Source of the DNA: Tridacna crocea
Taxonomy: Eukaryota > Mollusca > Bivalvia > Cardiida > Cardiidae
NCBI GenBank assembly: GCA_943736015.1
Contig: OX031056.1
Location: 66,119,277 to 66,183,276 of the forward strand
Direction of reading: 5' to 3'
Length of the DNA stretch: 64,000 nucleotides
Shown: positions 49,767-61,029 of the stretch, in pieces
How the letters are laid out: every line of letters starts with the position of its first letter
Numbering within the stretch: the stretch's first letter is position 1
Notes under the pieces: generated by a model
Told to the model about the DNA's origin: nothing
Databases searched by the model: none
The model's input: only the letters and a program-made list of their open reading frames with translations
Translations under genes and position numbers: made by a program

Positions 49767-50149
49767 TACCGTTGAGTTTGTTGTCTTCAAATGGTTACAA
49801 CATTTGGATAAGTCAAAGAATGAAGGGGGGGGAGAGAGTCAGGCCGATACAACGCAGACCTCTGAAAACAAATGCAGATGGATTGCCAGGCAGGTTAGAT
49901 TGAATTATGATGCAAAGATTAGTCATCCCGTTTATAGAATTAACTGATTGTTGAAATTTGTGCTTTGTTGAATCGCTCGAAAAATTGTAAACATTATCCA
50001 ATTAGGATAAATTGCACGAGAAACAATATTTTTTAAGTTAAACCTATATAGGTCATGCACTTTTAATTTCGCAAATGATTGTGTAAATAACCCTTCTATA
50101 TTTAAAATTGGTATAAATAACCATTAGACGTTTACGATACTATTTTTCA
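49767..50149. other. no recognised feature
   Basis: Nothing I can assign. Confidence 0.4.
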
Positions 50150-50690
50150 AATTTGGACATTTACTGTGCACCGCTCCGCCTCAAGCCCATGCAAGTAATT
50201 TTCATTGACACACAATGTTACAAATTGTAAGCATTGCATCACTTAACTCTTTACCTCACAACAAAATGTTAGACTGGTCCAAATTGAAAGCACTTGCAGA
50301 CGAGAAAATATATGTAACTCAAAAATTAAAATTTGTTTCTAGCAGGGTAGAAAACAATGTGGGAAAAGGAGAAAATGCTGGTTACCAGCATTTTCTCCTT
50401 TTCCCACAATGTTTTCAAAAGGCTTCTATCTCAGGAACGTAAAAACCAGGAATTGTTTGGTAAAGGGTTAAAGCTCTTGTAGAAGTTGATTATAATATGC
50501 AAACTGCTTTTTTTTATATTAAGCGTTTAAATTGAAAATGATTGTATTTGAATTTTGAAACAAAGGGTTATAAAATTTGCGAGCCGCAGGTATATTCAAA
50601 TTCTAAACTTGTGGTCAATCTGAAAAAATGTGTGGGTTTAAATATGCGCACAAATTCTGTGCGGTGATTTCACATTATCGATCGTCTCGA
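50150..50690 (+). repeat. repeat N, interrupted by A
   Basis: 'tactgtgcaccgctccgcct' (compare 'tattgtgtaccgtaccgtcc' at 50988) lies left of an A element. 'gcgtttaaattgaaaatgat', 'gcaggtatattcaaattcta' and 'gcacaaattctgtgcggt' lie right of it. Confidence 0.6.
50243..50471 (+). mobile_element. MITE A, full length, inserted in N
   Basis: TTAACTCTTTACCTCACA start, 'agactggtccaaattgaaag', perfect hairpin, 'gtaaaaaccaggaattgttt', TTAA end. Confidence 0.95.
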
Positions 50691-50755
50691 TACTAACTGC
50701 CATTAATATCTTTAACAATCTGTTGCTGTTGCCGTAGTTGCTGCTGATGATTCTA

Positions 50756-50782
50756 GTGTTGTTGTTGTTGTTGTTGTTGTTA
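50756..50782. repeat. GTT microsatellite
   Basis: Eight or nine GTT units. Confidence 0.95.
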
Positions 50783-50959
50783 ATTTGATTTACTTTATGG
50801 ATGAATTTTATAAAGACAGGCCCCAGACTGGCTATAACACTTAGGACCAGCCAACAAGGAGCATCTGCTGAACATTCAGTCAGCGAACCACGGGGTTAGA
50901 CTTGATACTTCAAAATTAAGCCTATGTCGTGTGATAGTCTGGATAATGAGACCATAAGG

Positions 50960-51535
50960 TGATTTTTTTTCATATTTGGAAATTTATTGTGTACCGTACC
51001 GTCCCAAGTTCATCGTAGGTTTTCATGGAGCAAAGATAAAGCGCCATACTGCCTTTCTGTGTCGTCGGTTTAATCTCTATTGCAGCGAAATGCTATTAAA
51101 TTTAAGTTACTAACATGACCAAAGACAAATTATTGAACCTTTCATTACCTATAATTCTTGTAGAAGTCATTTATAAGATTTAAATCTCGGCCAAAAGAAC
51201 TGACGAAATTTATTGGTCGTGGCGGCCATTTTGAGTGTTTTCGGGAATGTAAGTAACTCAAGTAACAGATGAAATGCACGGTTTTCTCTTATGTTTAGCG
51301 TTTAAATTGAAACTATTTGTAAATCAATCCAGGGATCTTTAAATACACAAGCAACAGGTATGTTCAAATCCTAGTTTTGTGCTCTATTTGCGAAATTCTA
51401 ATAGTTCAAACTTGCGCACAAAATCTGTGCGGAACTTTCAATTGGTTTTGTCTTGATTGTCTCTGTACCCAGAGGCGACCAGTCGAAAAGGTAACATCGC
51501 CTTTGGGGACAGCTATCTGTACTATGCCATGTGAG
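50960..51535 (+). repeat. repeat N
   Basis: 'tattgtgtaccgtaccgtcc', 'ttgcagcgaaatgctattaa', 'cctttcattacctataattc', 'gcgtttaaattgaaac', 'gcacaaaatctgtgcggaac', 'tatctgtactat'. Confidence 0.65.
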
Positions 51536-51810
51536 TGCTCTCTCAATACTTGTGAGCAACACTATCTCTCAAAAAACACAAAATGCTCGATGTGTAGGGG
51601 CTGTACAGTTGTGCACATAACGTATTTCGAAACACCGCGTTCACAGTGTGTGTTCCTGTTCACTGATTCGAGAAATGTTATCGTCTGCATGACGACTAAA
51701 CCGGAAGCTGTGTGAAATTAACAGACGAAAACACAGCGCGGGCCCTCATAATCCTGTCTTCCCTTTTTTTATAGTCTACACAAATCTGTCACAGTCTTTG
51801 TATTTAGAAT
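51536..51810. other. unassigned; end of a cysteine-rich frame
   Basis: The open frame 51377-51715 (+, 112 codons, about 17 Cys) starts inside repeat N and ends here. I do not accept it as a gene (see findings). Confidence 0.35.
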
Positions 51811-51946
51811 ATGAGCAGTACTCTGTGAAAAGAGGTCTAAATACATCTGCCAAAGGTATCGACTCAGATCAGCCTGCTATACTTTTCGCGATCGGTCAGT
51901 CTTCTATATGTCAAAAGACCAGTGTACCTCGTGATTAAGTCGGTTA

Positions 51947-52172
51947 TTCAACTCATTACCAAACGACGATATTTTAGGCTTGTCCAAATCTAGAGCATTT
52001 GCAGACGACAAAATGGAATTGAAAATTTGAAATTTGTTTTGTGAAGACTAGAAAACATAGTGGGAAAAGGAGAAAATGCTGGTTACCAGCATTTTCTCTT
52101 TTTCCAACTATGTTTTCTGAAGACTTCTTTCTTAGCGTCGTTAAAAGCAAGATATGTGTGGTAATGGATTAA
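51947..52172 (+). mobile_element. MITE A inserted in E
   Basis: 'ttcaactcattaccaaacga', 'ggcttgtccaaatctagagc', near-perfect hairpin, end 'gtgtggtaatggattaa'. Confidence 0.9.
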
Positions 52173-52216
52173 ATGGATCCACGAGCTATCTTCGTATAAT
52201 GCATTTCAGAGATGCA

Positions 52217-53168
52217 TTAAAGGTGGGTATTTAGACTTTTCACATAAAACTAAATTAAAATATATCTATATATCACTGAAATTTATATAAAAAATAATTC
52301 AAATCATACATAATTAAGAATCACAAAATTACAAAAAAATATGGTATTCCCATAAAAGGCTACGTAGCCTCTTAAGCTATTTTAAGATTTTGCACCAAAA
52401 ATCAAAACAAACATTGTGGGAATGTTAAGTGACTGGCACGTGACTAATGACACTTAAATTCCATAAGATAATAAACATGTAATTATTTTCCATAATGTCA
52501 TTTTCGGACTCTATGTTTGAAGTTTCATCTGTGTAGTTCCAGTATGTAAATGAGCAAGTTGCTCATGTAAAAATAGACCGTGTTTCCCGCCAGTGTTGAC
52601 CTGGGCCGTGGTAAATCTCTAATTTTTCTTGTCGGATGGTTTTCGACTACTGGGGTTTTATAAACTAAAATTATGAGGCGCTTTGGGAGTTAATCATCTT
52701 CGCAAGCCAAGGCTGACGATTCACTACGCTACTCTACTCTTGGCGGATCGTGCTTGATTTTTACATTCCCCCGATATGCTTTTTCATTGGATGCAGCCAG
52801 CTCTAACTGCAACAAATGAAATCGCTCATAGCATTTCATCTTTGATGAAAATAGAATAAGGTCGCTACCTTTCGAATAGAAGGTAGACATGAAACCCACG
52901 TGGATGTCTGCTTATCGCTTCATGTGTATTCGTAAGCGGTTTGTAAAACGATATTACATTGGCTTTTAGAAATATGATGTAAAGGGGGTTAATAACCAGC
53001 ATCCAATAGAGGGCGCATTGCACCTCGAAATCGGCCTCAATCAGCCAAGGTAAGATCCACGCAGTGATCGTACCCTTGGCTCGCGAAGATGTGGGAGTAT
53101 ATAAGGATAATTTTTTTTTTTGTATTTTTGTAAAATTTTCGCCCCAAAATCTGAAGGGCCACCTTTAA
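52217..53168 (-). mobile_element. TTAA element P inserted in E, holding H
   Basis: TTAA at both borders. Ends TTAAAGGTGG and CCACCTTTAA are perfect 10-bp inverted repeats. The interior matches P at 28701-29803 in reverse. Without H it is about 555 bp. Confidence 0.9.
52696..53090 (-). mobile_element. Mutator-like element H inserted in P
   Basis: Ends 'atcttcgcaagccaaggctg' and 'acccttggctcgcgaagat'. Flanks 'gggagttaat' and 'gggagtatat' look like a target duplication with two differences. Confidence 0.9.
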
Positions 53169-53195
53169 GCCCCCTTTTGCCAGAGCGTGGCTCAC

Positions 53196-53458
53196 GTATT
53201 TACTCGTAGGTTGCTTTAACCATGAGCATTTTCTTTGAATTCGAAAAAGGAATAAAAGGAAGATCTTTGATGTTTATTGTAACTAATTATTTACACGCAA
53301 TGTGGAGATAATCATTATACTGCACAGAACGTGCACTTTAATAATAAATCTATACGACAGTGTTTCACAACAATCATATTCTAGTCAACAGTTCTAAAAC
53401 AGAAAGTCCGTAACAAAGAAACAAATGAGCAAATGCATGGCAGAAATGAGGGACCGGG
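53196..53458. other. no recognised feature
   Basis: Nothing I can assign. Confidence 0.4.
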
Positions 53459-53883
53459 CAGGATTATCTCCCGCTAGATGGCATTCTATAAATACTCATC
53501 TATCTAATATGGGCATCCTAGGTACAGAACCGAACCACTTTCCTACGCGACAACCGTTACTTTGAATTTAAAACTAAAATAAAGGTTTACTCAATAAAAC
53601 GCTACCTCGTGCAATTCACTCAGCTATGATCAGCAGTCTAGAGAAATCTGGAGCTAAAGCAGGTCTCATTTCTCCTCAAACGTATTGATAAAAGCTATTT
53701 TCTACATTGCTACTTTATACAGCGTAATATTACAGTCAGCCCGCTTTCGGGGCTAGTGATGCGTCATATAAGACAGTCGAATCTTCGAAGAATATGACAT
53801 GCGCAGACAAAGGACTGGGCAGGATTCGAACCCTCGAACGCCAGGACGAAAGGCCAATACCTTAACCACTGAGCCAAAGAGAT
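53459..53883 (-). mobile_element. SINE R with tRNA-like head
   Basis: Head on the reverse strand at 53813-53883: 'atctctttggctcagtggtt' (A box TGGCTCAGTGG), then 'gagggttcgaatcctgc' (B box). The R body runs left from 'gtctgcgcatgtcatattct' to 'ctagcgggagataatcctgc'. This is the only R copy here that keeps its head. Confidence 0.75.
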
Positions 53884-53980
53884 ATCTCTTTGGCTCAGTG
53901 GTTATGGTGCTGGTCTTTTAAGCCTTTTAAAACGAAGATCTTGTCCGCCATCGGTTCGAACTCCGCCTGATGAAGTTTGT
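53884..53980 (+). mobile_element. tRNA-like sequence, head to head with R
   Basis: 'atctctttggctcagtggtt' then an anticodon-loop-like 'cttttaa' and B box 'cggttcgaactccg'. It resembles tRNA-Lys(UUU) but has an insertion after the anticodon arm and no matching acceptor stem, so it is probably a SINE head or decayed tRNA. Confidence 0.6.
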
Positions 53981-54261
53981 ATTTCAGCTTTACATTGTTC
54001 TTTGTGTCTTTGTTTCGGACTTTGTTCGTAACACAGTCCTAAATTTCAATGGTGACGAATAATAACTAAAAATTTAGCACCCCTTTCGTTTTTATAATCT
54101 GTATCTTGATGAACCAGAGACATTCAAAACTAAGGCATAACCTAAAACAATCTGTATTAAAAGCCCCTTCTGGGAGGCATTAAACCTGGCATTTAGGCCC
54201 TGCATTTTAGAATATTATATTTATCTAGTGTATTTGTTTTGCAGTGTTATTTGATGATCTT
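53981..54261. other. no recognised feature
   Basis: May be the body of the forward tRNA-like SINE. No second copy was found. Confidence 0.35.
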
Positions 54262-54472
54262 TTAACCTTTAGACTGCTAATCGCGACTCACTGACCTTTT
54301 GCGGACAGTGTAGATCAAAGATCAGACTGCACGTTCTGTGCAGTCTGATCTTGATCTACAGTGTCCGATAAAGAGATATCATTCCCCAAAATATAACTTT
54401 GAAAAATCAATAGTTGGGTTTTAGCTATCAAAATGACTATTTTATTTTAGTTATTTAGAGGATACAAGTTAA
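54262..54472 (+). mobile_element. MITE B, full length
   Basis: TTAACCTTTAGACTGCTAAT start, perfect core hairpin, 'gataaagagatatcattccc', 'attttagttatttagaggat', TTAA end. Confidence 0.95.
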
Positions 54473-54487
54473 ATAAAAATACTCTAC

Positions 54488-54713
54488 TTAACTCTACAAA
54501 ACGATACAATTTTAGACTAGTCAAAATTGTAAGCATTTACGGACGACTCAATGAATGTAACTCAAAAATTGAAATTTGTTTCCAGCAGGTAGAAAATATT
54601 ATGGGAAAACGAGGAAATGCTGGTTACCAGTATGTTCTCCTTTTCCCACAATGTTTTCAAAAGGCATCTATCTCAGTGTCGTAAAAACCACGGATTGTTT
54701 GGGAAAGGGTTAA
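54488..54713 (+). mobile_element. MITE A, full length
   Basis: TTAACTCTACAAAACGATAC start, 'gcatttacggacgactcaat', hairpin with a few changes, 'gattgtttgggaaagggtta', TTAA end. Confidence 0.9.
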
Positions 54714-54771
54714 CGGACTGATTCCAGTCTAAGGACACACCAATGATACCCAATATCAATCTGTCACTGTT

Positions 54772-54963
54772 TTAACCCTGCTGATCTTTTTAGGATAGTG
54801 TAGATCAAGATCAGACTGCACAGAACGTGTAGTCTGATCTTTGCTCTACACTGTCCGATAAGGAGATATCATTCCCTAAAATATACCTTTTTAACAACAA
54901 TATTTGGTTATTAACATGGTATTGAAAAGATTAATTCTAGTTATACAGTAGGATAAGGGTTAA
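54772..54963 (+). mobile_element. MITE B, full length
   Basis: TTAACCCTGCTGATCTTTTT start, core hairpin, 'gataaggagatatcattccc', 'gtaggataagggttaa' end. The right TTAA is shared with the next A. Confidence 0.9.
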
Positions 54964-55090
54964 CTACCCCATGGAGGAAGGTTTTTGTTGAAAACATTGT
55001 TGGAAAAGGAGAAAATGCTGGTATCCAGCATTTTCTCCTTTTCCGACAATGTTTTTTACCCTATCAAGGACAACTTTTGTCATGAAGCCC
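54960..55090 (-). mobile_element. MITE A, truncated
   Basis: TTAA, then 'gaggaaggtttttgttgaaa', perfect hairpin, 'taccctatcaaggacaactt'. The rest is missing where SINE G starts. Confidence 0.8.
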
Positions 55091-55098
55091 CCTTTATA

Positions 55099-55297
55099 TT
55101 GTCTATGGTTGTAAGGTAGAGAGTCGGCCATTAGGTCAGAGTTCGATACACGGGAACGGGTGTCAACTTTTGGGTTTTTCATTGGCCCACATATTCGGTG
55201 CGAGTACTGGTGTAGTTCCCAGGAAGCAGAATCGAGAGAGATTAGCACAAGTTGTCAGAACTTGTTTCTCAATCGATGTTTAAAAATATGTTTAAAC
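55099..55297 (+). mobile_element. SINE G, tRNA-derived
   Basis: Head 'tggttgtaaggtagagagtc', 'agagttcgatacac', then 'gcgagtactggtgtagttcc', 'caggaagcagaatcgagaga', 'gaacttgtttctcaatcgat'. Confidence 0.85.
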
Positions 55298-55301
55298 CAA
55301 A

Positions 55302-55352
55302 CTAATATCTGGGTTTTACTATTGAATTGAAAATTTCAATTTAGTTAATCAA
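55302..55352 (+). mobile_element. MITE B, right end fragment
   Basis: 'atatctgggttttactattg' and 'gaaaatttcaatttagttaa'. Confidence 0.5.
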
Positions 55353-55887
55353 GGGTGACAACCTATATACGTCATATCAGAGGTAACGTAATAGCCGCCA
55401 TTCTGTGCGCAACGTGCAGATAAATTACTTTAAAAAGATATATGGATCTAAAATTTACTTAGAATACCTACTTCATCTGGTGACGGTAAATATATTTGTC
55501 CTATTCGTGAAATCAAGATGCCATGAAACAATGTTGTAGCTCTAAACACTTCAACACAATTAACGGCACTGTATACTATTATATATTTTTAAATCGCAGA
55601 TGTATCACTGGCTTCGAAAATTGTGCGAGGGTAATTGCAAAATCAACGGAACTAATGAACAAAATATTAATGTATATTAACAAAAAAAATTGTCAGGTAA
55701 CATATGCACTGCTTTGTTTGGACAGATCTTCAATAACAATAATGTACAAGCTGAAAAACTTGCCTTTTAAAACGAAAATGACGTATGCTATGACGTAGGT
55801 TGTTACCCCTGTATTTAACAGGCTGATGATTAAGTTGGACATTTTTGAAGCTTTGTCATCTTGAAAAGAGTTAAATGACGATAGAAA
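55353..55887. other. no recognised feature
   Basis: A 91-codon frame (55523-55798) has no recognised domain. Confidence 0.45.
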
Positions 55888-56358
55888 TGAGCCATGCTTT
55901 GGTATAACGGGGCTTAATGCATCTCCGAGATGCATGCCACTATGCATAGCATCACGTGACATAAATCCATTTAAACCTTATACTGACAAATAAAAGAAAC
56001 AAAACTCAGGCTATGGTAAGAATCCGAATACTGCTGTTTATATAAGGTATTTTTGGAGCAAATATATCTCCTTATCGGACAGTGTAGATCCAAGATCAGA
56101 CTGCACGTTCTGTGCAGTCTGATCTTGAATCTATACTGTCCGCAAAAGGTCAGTGAGTCTCGCTTAGCAGCCATAGGGTTCAGTATATTCTGTCTAACAA
56201 ACGACTAAATCATTGGGTACACAGGTCCTTGGGCATGCAAAAATCTCATCTACAGCAAGAAGTTTCGGCCAAGGTCAGCCTGCGCGGAATGCACAGGCTG
56301 ACCTGAGTCGATAACTTTTGTAGATGCAAGAAGCCCCCTTTACTCACATAGCACGGTT
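55888..56358 (-). mobile_element. MITE E interrupted by B
   Basis: 'gagccatgctttggtataac', 'gcatctccgagatgcatgcc' to 55970. It resumes at 56183 'tattctgtctaacaaacgac', hairpin 'caaggtcagcctgcgcgga / gcacaggctgacctg', 'gatgcaagaagccccct'. Confidence 0.9.
55971..56182 (-). mobile_element. MITE B, full length, inserted in E
   Basis: TTAAACCTTATACTGACAAA start, 'atatctccttatcggacagt', perfect core, 'cgcttagcagccatagggtt' end; left border TTAA, right border TTCA. Confidence 0.95.
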
Positions 56359-56479
56359 CAAACGTTAAGTGAATGTTGGACGAAGATGAGACTACATGGA
56401 TGTTCAAGTTGATCCTCATCCGTACACCTTGTTTAGGACATTCGACTGGTAACAATGAGGTTTTATAGTAGTCTTTTAG

Positions 56480-56760
56480 GGCCTTTAAAAGACTGGAATT
56501 GCAGGCTCGATTCCTTGGCTGGGCCAAATCTTCTCTGATGGTTGATGATAGTCACTGTGTCAGGATCCAAATTTCTCTCCCCACTCTTATCTTTTTTTTT
56601 TTTACCAAAGATTTTTTTTTATAATAGAAAGCAGCCAGTGGCTTGGACAGAGTGTCGACTGATGTACAAGTAGAAGCAACTACAGGAAAACATAGATAGG
56701 TGGACCTGCCACAGCGATGTTACTGAAATGATGTTGAAAATGACGTTAACACATTGTAAA
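56480..56760 (+). mobile_element. SINE F, head decayed
   Basis: 'caggctcgattcc' (B box), 'gttgatgatagtcactgtgt', 'gcagccagtggcttgga', 'gatgttgaaaatgacgttaa', with a T run inserted at about 56591-56601. Confidence 0.8.
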
Positions 56761-57857
56761 CAAACAAATAAACTACAGTACACGTAACAAACGAACGAGC
56801 AATGAAAAAGCGATCTGCTACAAGACGGAAAGAAACGGACAGCAGACGCCAAAGTATAAATGCCTCTAGCCTTGACGTTATTTCGCATGCCGACATGGTC
56901 AGTGCTGAGTTATGGGTGAATTGTTAGGTTAATTGTTGTTTGACAAAGATAACAGGTGAGCAAGACATCATCGCGGATTCAGATCAGTTGAAATCAAGGT
57001 CACGTAAGATCAAAGTGGAGCAAAAACTATTACTCGTTTTGACGGTCAAAGGTCAAAAATCAAGCGGCTTTGCTGTGTTTGAATAGGTATTTACTCCGCT
57101 TTCGACATCTTTAATTTTTTTTTTCAGTCAGCGCCCGTATTGGGGGCTGCCACAGAATTCGCTGTCTAAATTCATTTTTCTTGCGAAATAGTTCCGATAC
57201 GCAGTCTGTTTCGTCAAATTTTGGTAAATAAAGCGAAATCAAAAGACCGAAACAAGAAGTAGATGTGATTTATCTTTATAATTTTATGATAACTTTCAGA
57301 AAAAAAATATCATATTCATTTGTCATGGCTTTAAATTACCTCCCAAATAATTGTAATTTTTCATTTTTTCGTAAAGCAAATAAATCTAAGTAGAAGAAAA
57401 AAAATAAGAAGAATTTCGTTAAAAAAGAGATAAAAGACCTCTGGACAAGATCATGCGATTTAAAAACGCGGCAAGAAGGTCAACTGACCGTCATGTAAAG
57501 CACATGGGGTTTCTACACTGCTGCTTTTTTAATTGTTTGTTTACATGTACCAAAATATATTGAAATTAAAAGCCAATAATATATGAAATCATTGATGTTG
57601 ACCTCTCCTGGCTTTTGTAAAGAAGCCAACTTGTTAATGAACTCTTCCGTTTTAGTAGTTCTATGCTAAAATTCATCAGGGCCATTGCTATGAAAAAGTA
57701 TCACGTGACCAGATCAGCAAGCACAAATCAAATCATGATATCCTTATTTTAAAAAACACCGACCCACGCTAGAACAATGGGACTCAAAGGAGGTAGGAAT
57801 AGCTGCACCTCGGCATGATAGATATTTACGGCTTCAGTGACTCGCATGTGAAAAGAC
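56761..57857. other. long stretch with no recognised feature
   Basis: About 1.1 kb of AT-rich DNA. No long frame, no family member seen. It could be old repeats or unique intergenic DNA. Confidence 0.45.
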
Positions 57858-58259
57858 ATCTTCGCGAGCCAAGGTTACGATCACTACGTGGATCTTACCT
57901 TGGCTGATTGAGCCCGATTTCGAGATTCCTGCGATGCGCCCTCTATTGGATGCTGCTTATTATCTCCCTTTACATCATATTTCTGAAAGCCAATGAAATG
58001 TCGTTTTACAAACCGTTTATACGAATACACACGAAGCGATAAACAGACATCCACGTGGGTTTCCATGTTTACCTTCTATTCCAAAGGTCGCGACCTTGTT
58101 CTATTTTTATCAAAGATGAAATGCTACGGCCTATTTCATTCGTTGCAGTTGGAACTGGCTGCATCCAATGAAAAAGCGTATCGGGGGAATGTAAAAATCA
58201 AGCCCAATCCGCCAAGGGTAGAGTAGCATAGTGAATCGTCAGCCTTGGCTTGCGAAGAT
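57858..58259 (+). mobile_element. Mutator-like element H, well preserved
   Basis: Ends 'atcttcgcgagccaaggtta' and 'agccttggcttgcgaagat'. Flanks 'gtgaaaagac' and 'gtgagaagac' are a 10-bp target duplication with one difference. It carries the full set of shared blocks, including 'cattcgttgcagttggaact'. Confidence 0.95.
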
Positions 58260-58282
58260 GGTGAGAAGACAACTGCTGAATT

Positions 58283-58490
58283 ACGGTCTGTGAAAAGGGA
58301 AGTTAATGCATCTGCAAAAAGTATCGACTCAGATCAGCTTTCGCAGTCCGCGCAGGCTGATCTGAATCGAAACTTTTTGCTATTGTAGAATTTTCTGCAT
58401 GCTAAAGGATCATTCTACCTCTATATTTAGTCAGTTGTGAGACAAAATGTATTTTATGGGTCTATAATTACTTGCTTTACATAAAGCAGC
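58283..58490 (+). mobile_element. MITE E, 3' truncated
   Basis: 'tctgtgaaaagggaagttaa', 'gcatctgcaaaaagtatcga', hairpin 'cagatcagctttcgcagtcc / gcgcaggctgatctg', 'gctaaaggatcattctacct'. Confidence 0.85.
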
Positions 58491-59017
58491 AAATTATGAA
58501 GTCCATCTCCTATTACCAATGTGTGACTCCCATATTTCTGTGTTTGTTAAAAGTCACATGTTTAAAATCACATTGAAAACTATATTTGGTCGTTACAGAT
58601 GGTGATTGAACTAAGATAATGATTGTAAATACATTTACAAAATATCAGATACATTTCCTTTTTTGAGATTGCTTATGAAAAGAAAAACATAAAATGGCTT
58701 TTATTACAAAACATCAGATAAAGTACGTTCGTGTGCTATTTTTAAGACACAATACCACTGCTTATATGAAATAAGTATAGGATAGATAAAGACTGCATTG
58801 TCTATGTGATATAGGCAAGAGCATGCGGGTACCTTTATCACATAAACAATCAGCTTTGTCTATCTGATTTAGACCACACGAGGGCATAAGGCGTTGTAGA
58901 TGCAATCTGAGCGTGGATTGGCTAATTTGTCGGAACTGTGGCCTACTGCAAGCCATCACGTTGGGACAGTAATTGTTGAAGGAGCTACGGACTTCATGTT
59001 TGCTTCAAAGTCCCAGT
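58491..59017. other. no recognised feature
   Basis: AT-rich and unassigned. Confidence 0.4.
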
Positions 59018-59360
59018 AGCGGCCGAAAGTAAACAATTCGGATTTTAGAATGCATTTGAATTTGAATCAGAGCTTTTAAAAGTACGGAAATTATTATAAA
59101 GATGACAAAATGCTAGGTCTAGGTGTTATTCGATGGCAGAAAACTGAATACTAAAACCAGGTAAAAAGTATAAAGAAAGATAGGGCGACCTGGCAACTTT
59201 TGACTTACTTTTAAGATTCATGTTTCTGCCAGCGATGAACACTTGGACAGACCGCACAATAACACTCTTATCTTCACAATAATTTGCATCCTATAAAAAG
59301 CTTTGATTTAAAATTGAAATCAGTATAACACTTCCGTTATTTTGTTTTGGCCGCTATTGG
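59018..59360. mobile_element. TIR element W
   Basis: Ends 'cccagtagcggccgaaagta' and 'ttttggccgctattggggt' are inverted repeats of about 20 bp. The interior 'gaatgcatttgaatttgaat' and 'aaaagtacgg' recalls 35139-35520. Confidence 0.6.
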
Positions 59361-60588
59361 GGTATAAATATCCCTATACTAAGTTAGCTTGTTGGGTCAA
59401 CTTTTTTAAAGTCTCAGTGACGTCCAAATGTAAAATAGCCTGTTTACAAAATAAAAAGTAAATTACATTTATACTATTTATGAATTCAGCGATACGTAAA
59501 AGTGCAGTTCGTAAAAGTTCCAGTCAATGGCAGGAAAAAGAATTTTGAAACTAGAACAGATCCTACCATGCCGCATTATCTGTTTGTTTACATAGGTGAT
59601 CGCCGACGATTAACTAATCTCCGCAGTGAGGTAATATGACATAAACACCATGTGACGATTCAATGGGTCGAAACAAAACTTTCATTCACTTGATAGTTTG
59701 TCCCCATTCTAGGCTTAAAAAACCAAGTTTATCGACATTGTAAACAGAAACAACGATACAGGCTGATCATCGTTTATATGTTTATCATCAATATAGGAAG
59801 AGTTTACTTCATCGAAATCAGAAAACAGGTTCAGAATGAGCAAGTTTGTTCTCCGATGGCATTATATGGGACAGTGGTCCTTTGTACTACGTCATAGCAC
59901 TAATGAGATGCTTGTTATCACGTGACCTTCTCGACGACCTAGTTCGAATATACACGAACGCTACCAAAGGTTCTCTCGATTAATGGCGACCCTAAAATCG
60001 ATGGGTTTCTCCAAGCATTTTCATGCGTTTATCATGACAACCATTGCAGTAACTGACACGTTAGGGTTTTCTCCGATCTTATATAATGTGAATTATGATG
60101 GGTACTCCGTTATATTTTCCAGTTACAAACAGTGAAAATTACCTATTCTATGGCTTAATTTAGGCTTTAAGAGGTATGTTTTATATTTCGAAAAAGTTAG
60201 GAGGTGTTAGGCTTTTTTTCCTCGTTAAGACTATAACAGATCAAACGTAATCAATTCTAATTCATTAAATCAGATTCATGCTTCAAATTTTTGTTGCAAA
60301 TTATTCTGATTTGTGAAGCTTGAAACAATTACGTCATACGACCATATCTTATCTAGACTACTTAAATCTGTTTTCGTTTTTTGCCTTTCTCTGTCGATAA
60401 CCAAGGGCCATATCACTCCATCATTCAATGCCCACAGTGCAAAGGTTAAAATGATACCACCCTAAACAAAAAAGGCACAGATATGAAGGGGTGCCATAGG
60501 GCTGCAGCCTCCAGATACACAATCTCGATCTTTCTACATGGTTGAAAAGAAATTCTAGCAAAAAAAGGCCTTGATGTGATATAATACT
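59361..60588. other. long stretch with no recognised feature
   Basis: About 1.2 kb, single-copy in appearance, without a long frame. It is one of the few places where unique regulatory sequence could hide. Nothing specific seen. Confidence 0.45.
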
Positions 60589-60818
60589 ATAACTCTTTGC
60601 CGTACACCAAATTTATTGACTGGTCCAAATATTGAAAGCATTTGTAGACGACAAAATAAATGGGACCGAAAAATTGATATTTGATCTGGGAAAGGGTAGA
60701 AAACATTGTGGGAAAAGGAGAAAATGCTGGTTACCAGCATTTTCTCGTTTTCCCACAATGATTTCAAAAGGCTTCTACCTCAAAAGTCAAAAGTCATTAT
60801 TGTGTGGTAAAGGGTTAA
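60589..60818 (+). mobile_element. MITE A, full length
   Basis: 'ataactctttgccgtacacc' start, 'tgactggtccaaatattgaa', near-perfect hairpin, 'tgtgtggtaaagggttaa'. Confidence 0.9.
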
Positions 60819-61029
60819 AACTCGTTTGAGGCATGCTATTTTATCATTTGCCAGAAAGTCTTGGGTTTTAACGATCCTCTGGAAGAAGGCTTTTGAAAAA
60901 ATAAAATGTGAAAAGGAGAAAATGCTGGTTACCGGCGTTACCAGCATTTTCTCCTTTTCCTACATGTTTTATACCTTTGAAAAAAAAATTCTATTTGGGA
61001 GTCAAATCTGTTTTGTCCTAAAGAGTAGT
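60819..61029 (-). mobile_element. MITE A, diverged
   Basis: 'gggttttaacgatcctctgg', hairpin whose tip carries a small duplication (ggttaccggcgttaccagc), 'ttttgtcctaaagagtag' end. Confidence 0.8.

Larger units (their letters stand above)
51811..53195 (+). mobile_element. MITE E holding two other elements
   Basis: Left part 'gtactctgtgaaaagaggtc' with a hairpin missing its second arm, 'caaaagaccagtgtacctc' to 51946. The middle 'atggatccacgagc..agagatgcattaa' is at about 52173-52220, and the right end 'ttaagcccccttttgccaga' begins at 53165. The gaps are an A element and a P element. Confidence 0.85.

Noticed and set aside
53884-53975. tRNA-Lys gene
   Set aside because: Lys-like anticodon loop and B box, but an insertion disrupts the fold and the acceptor ends do not match.
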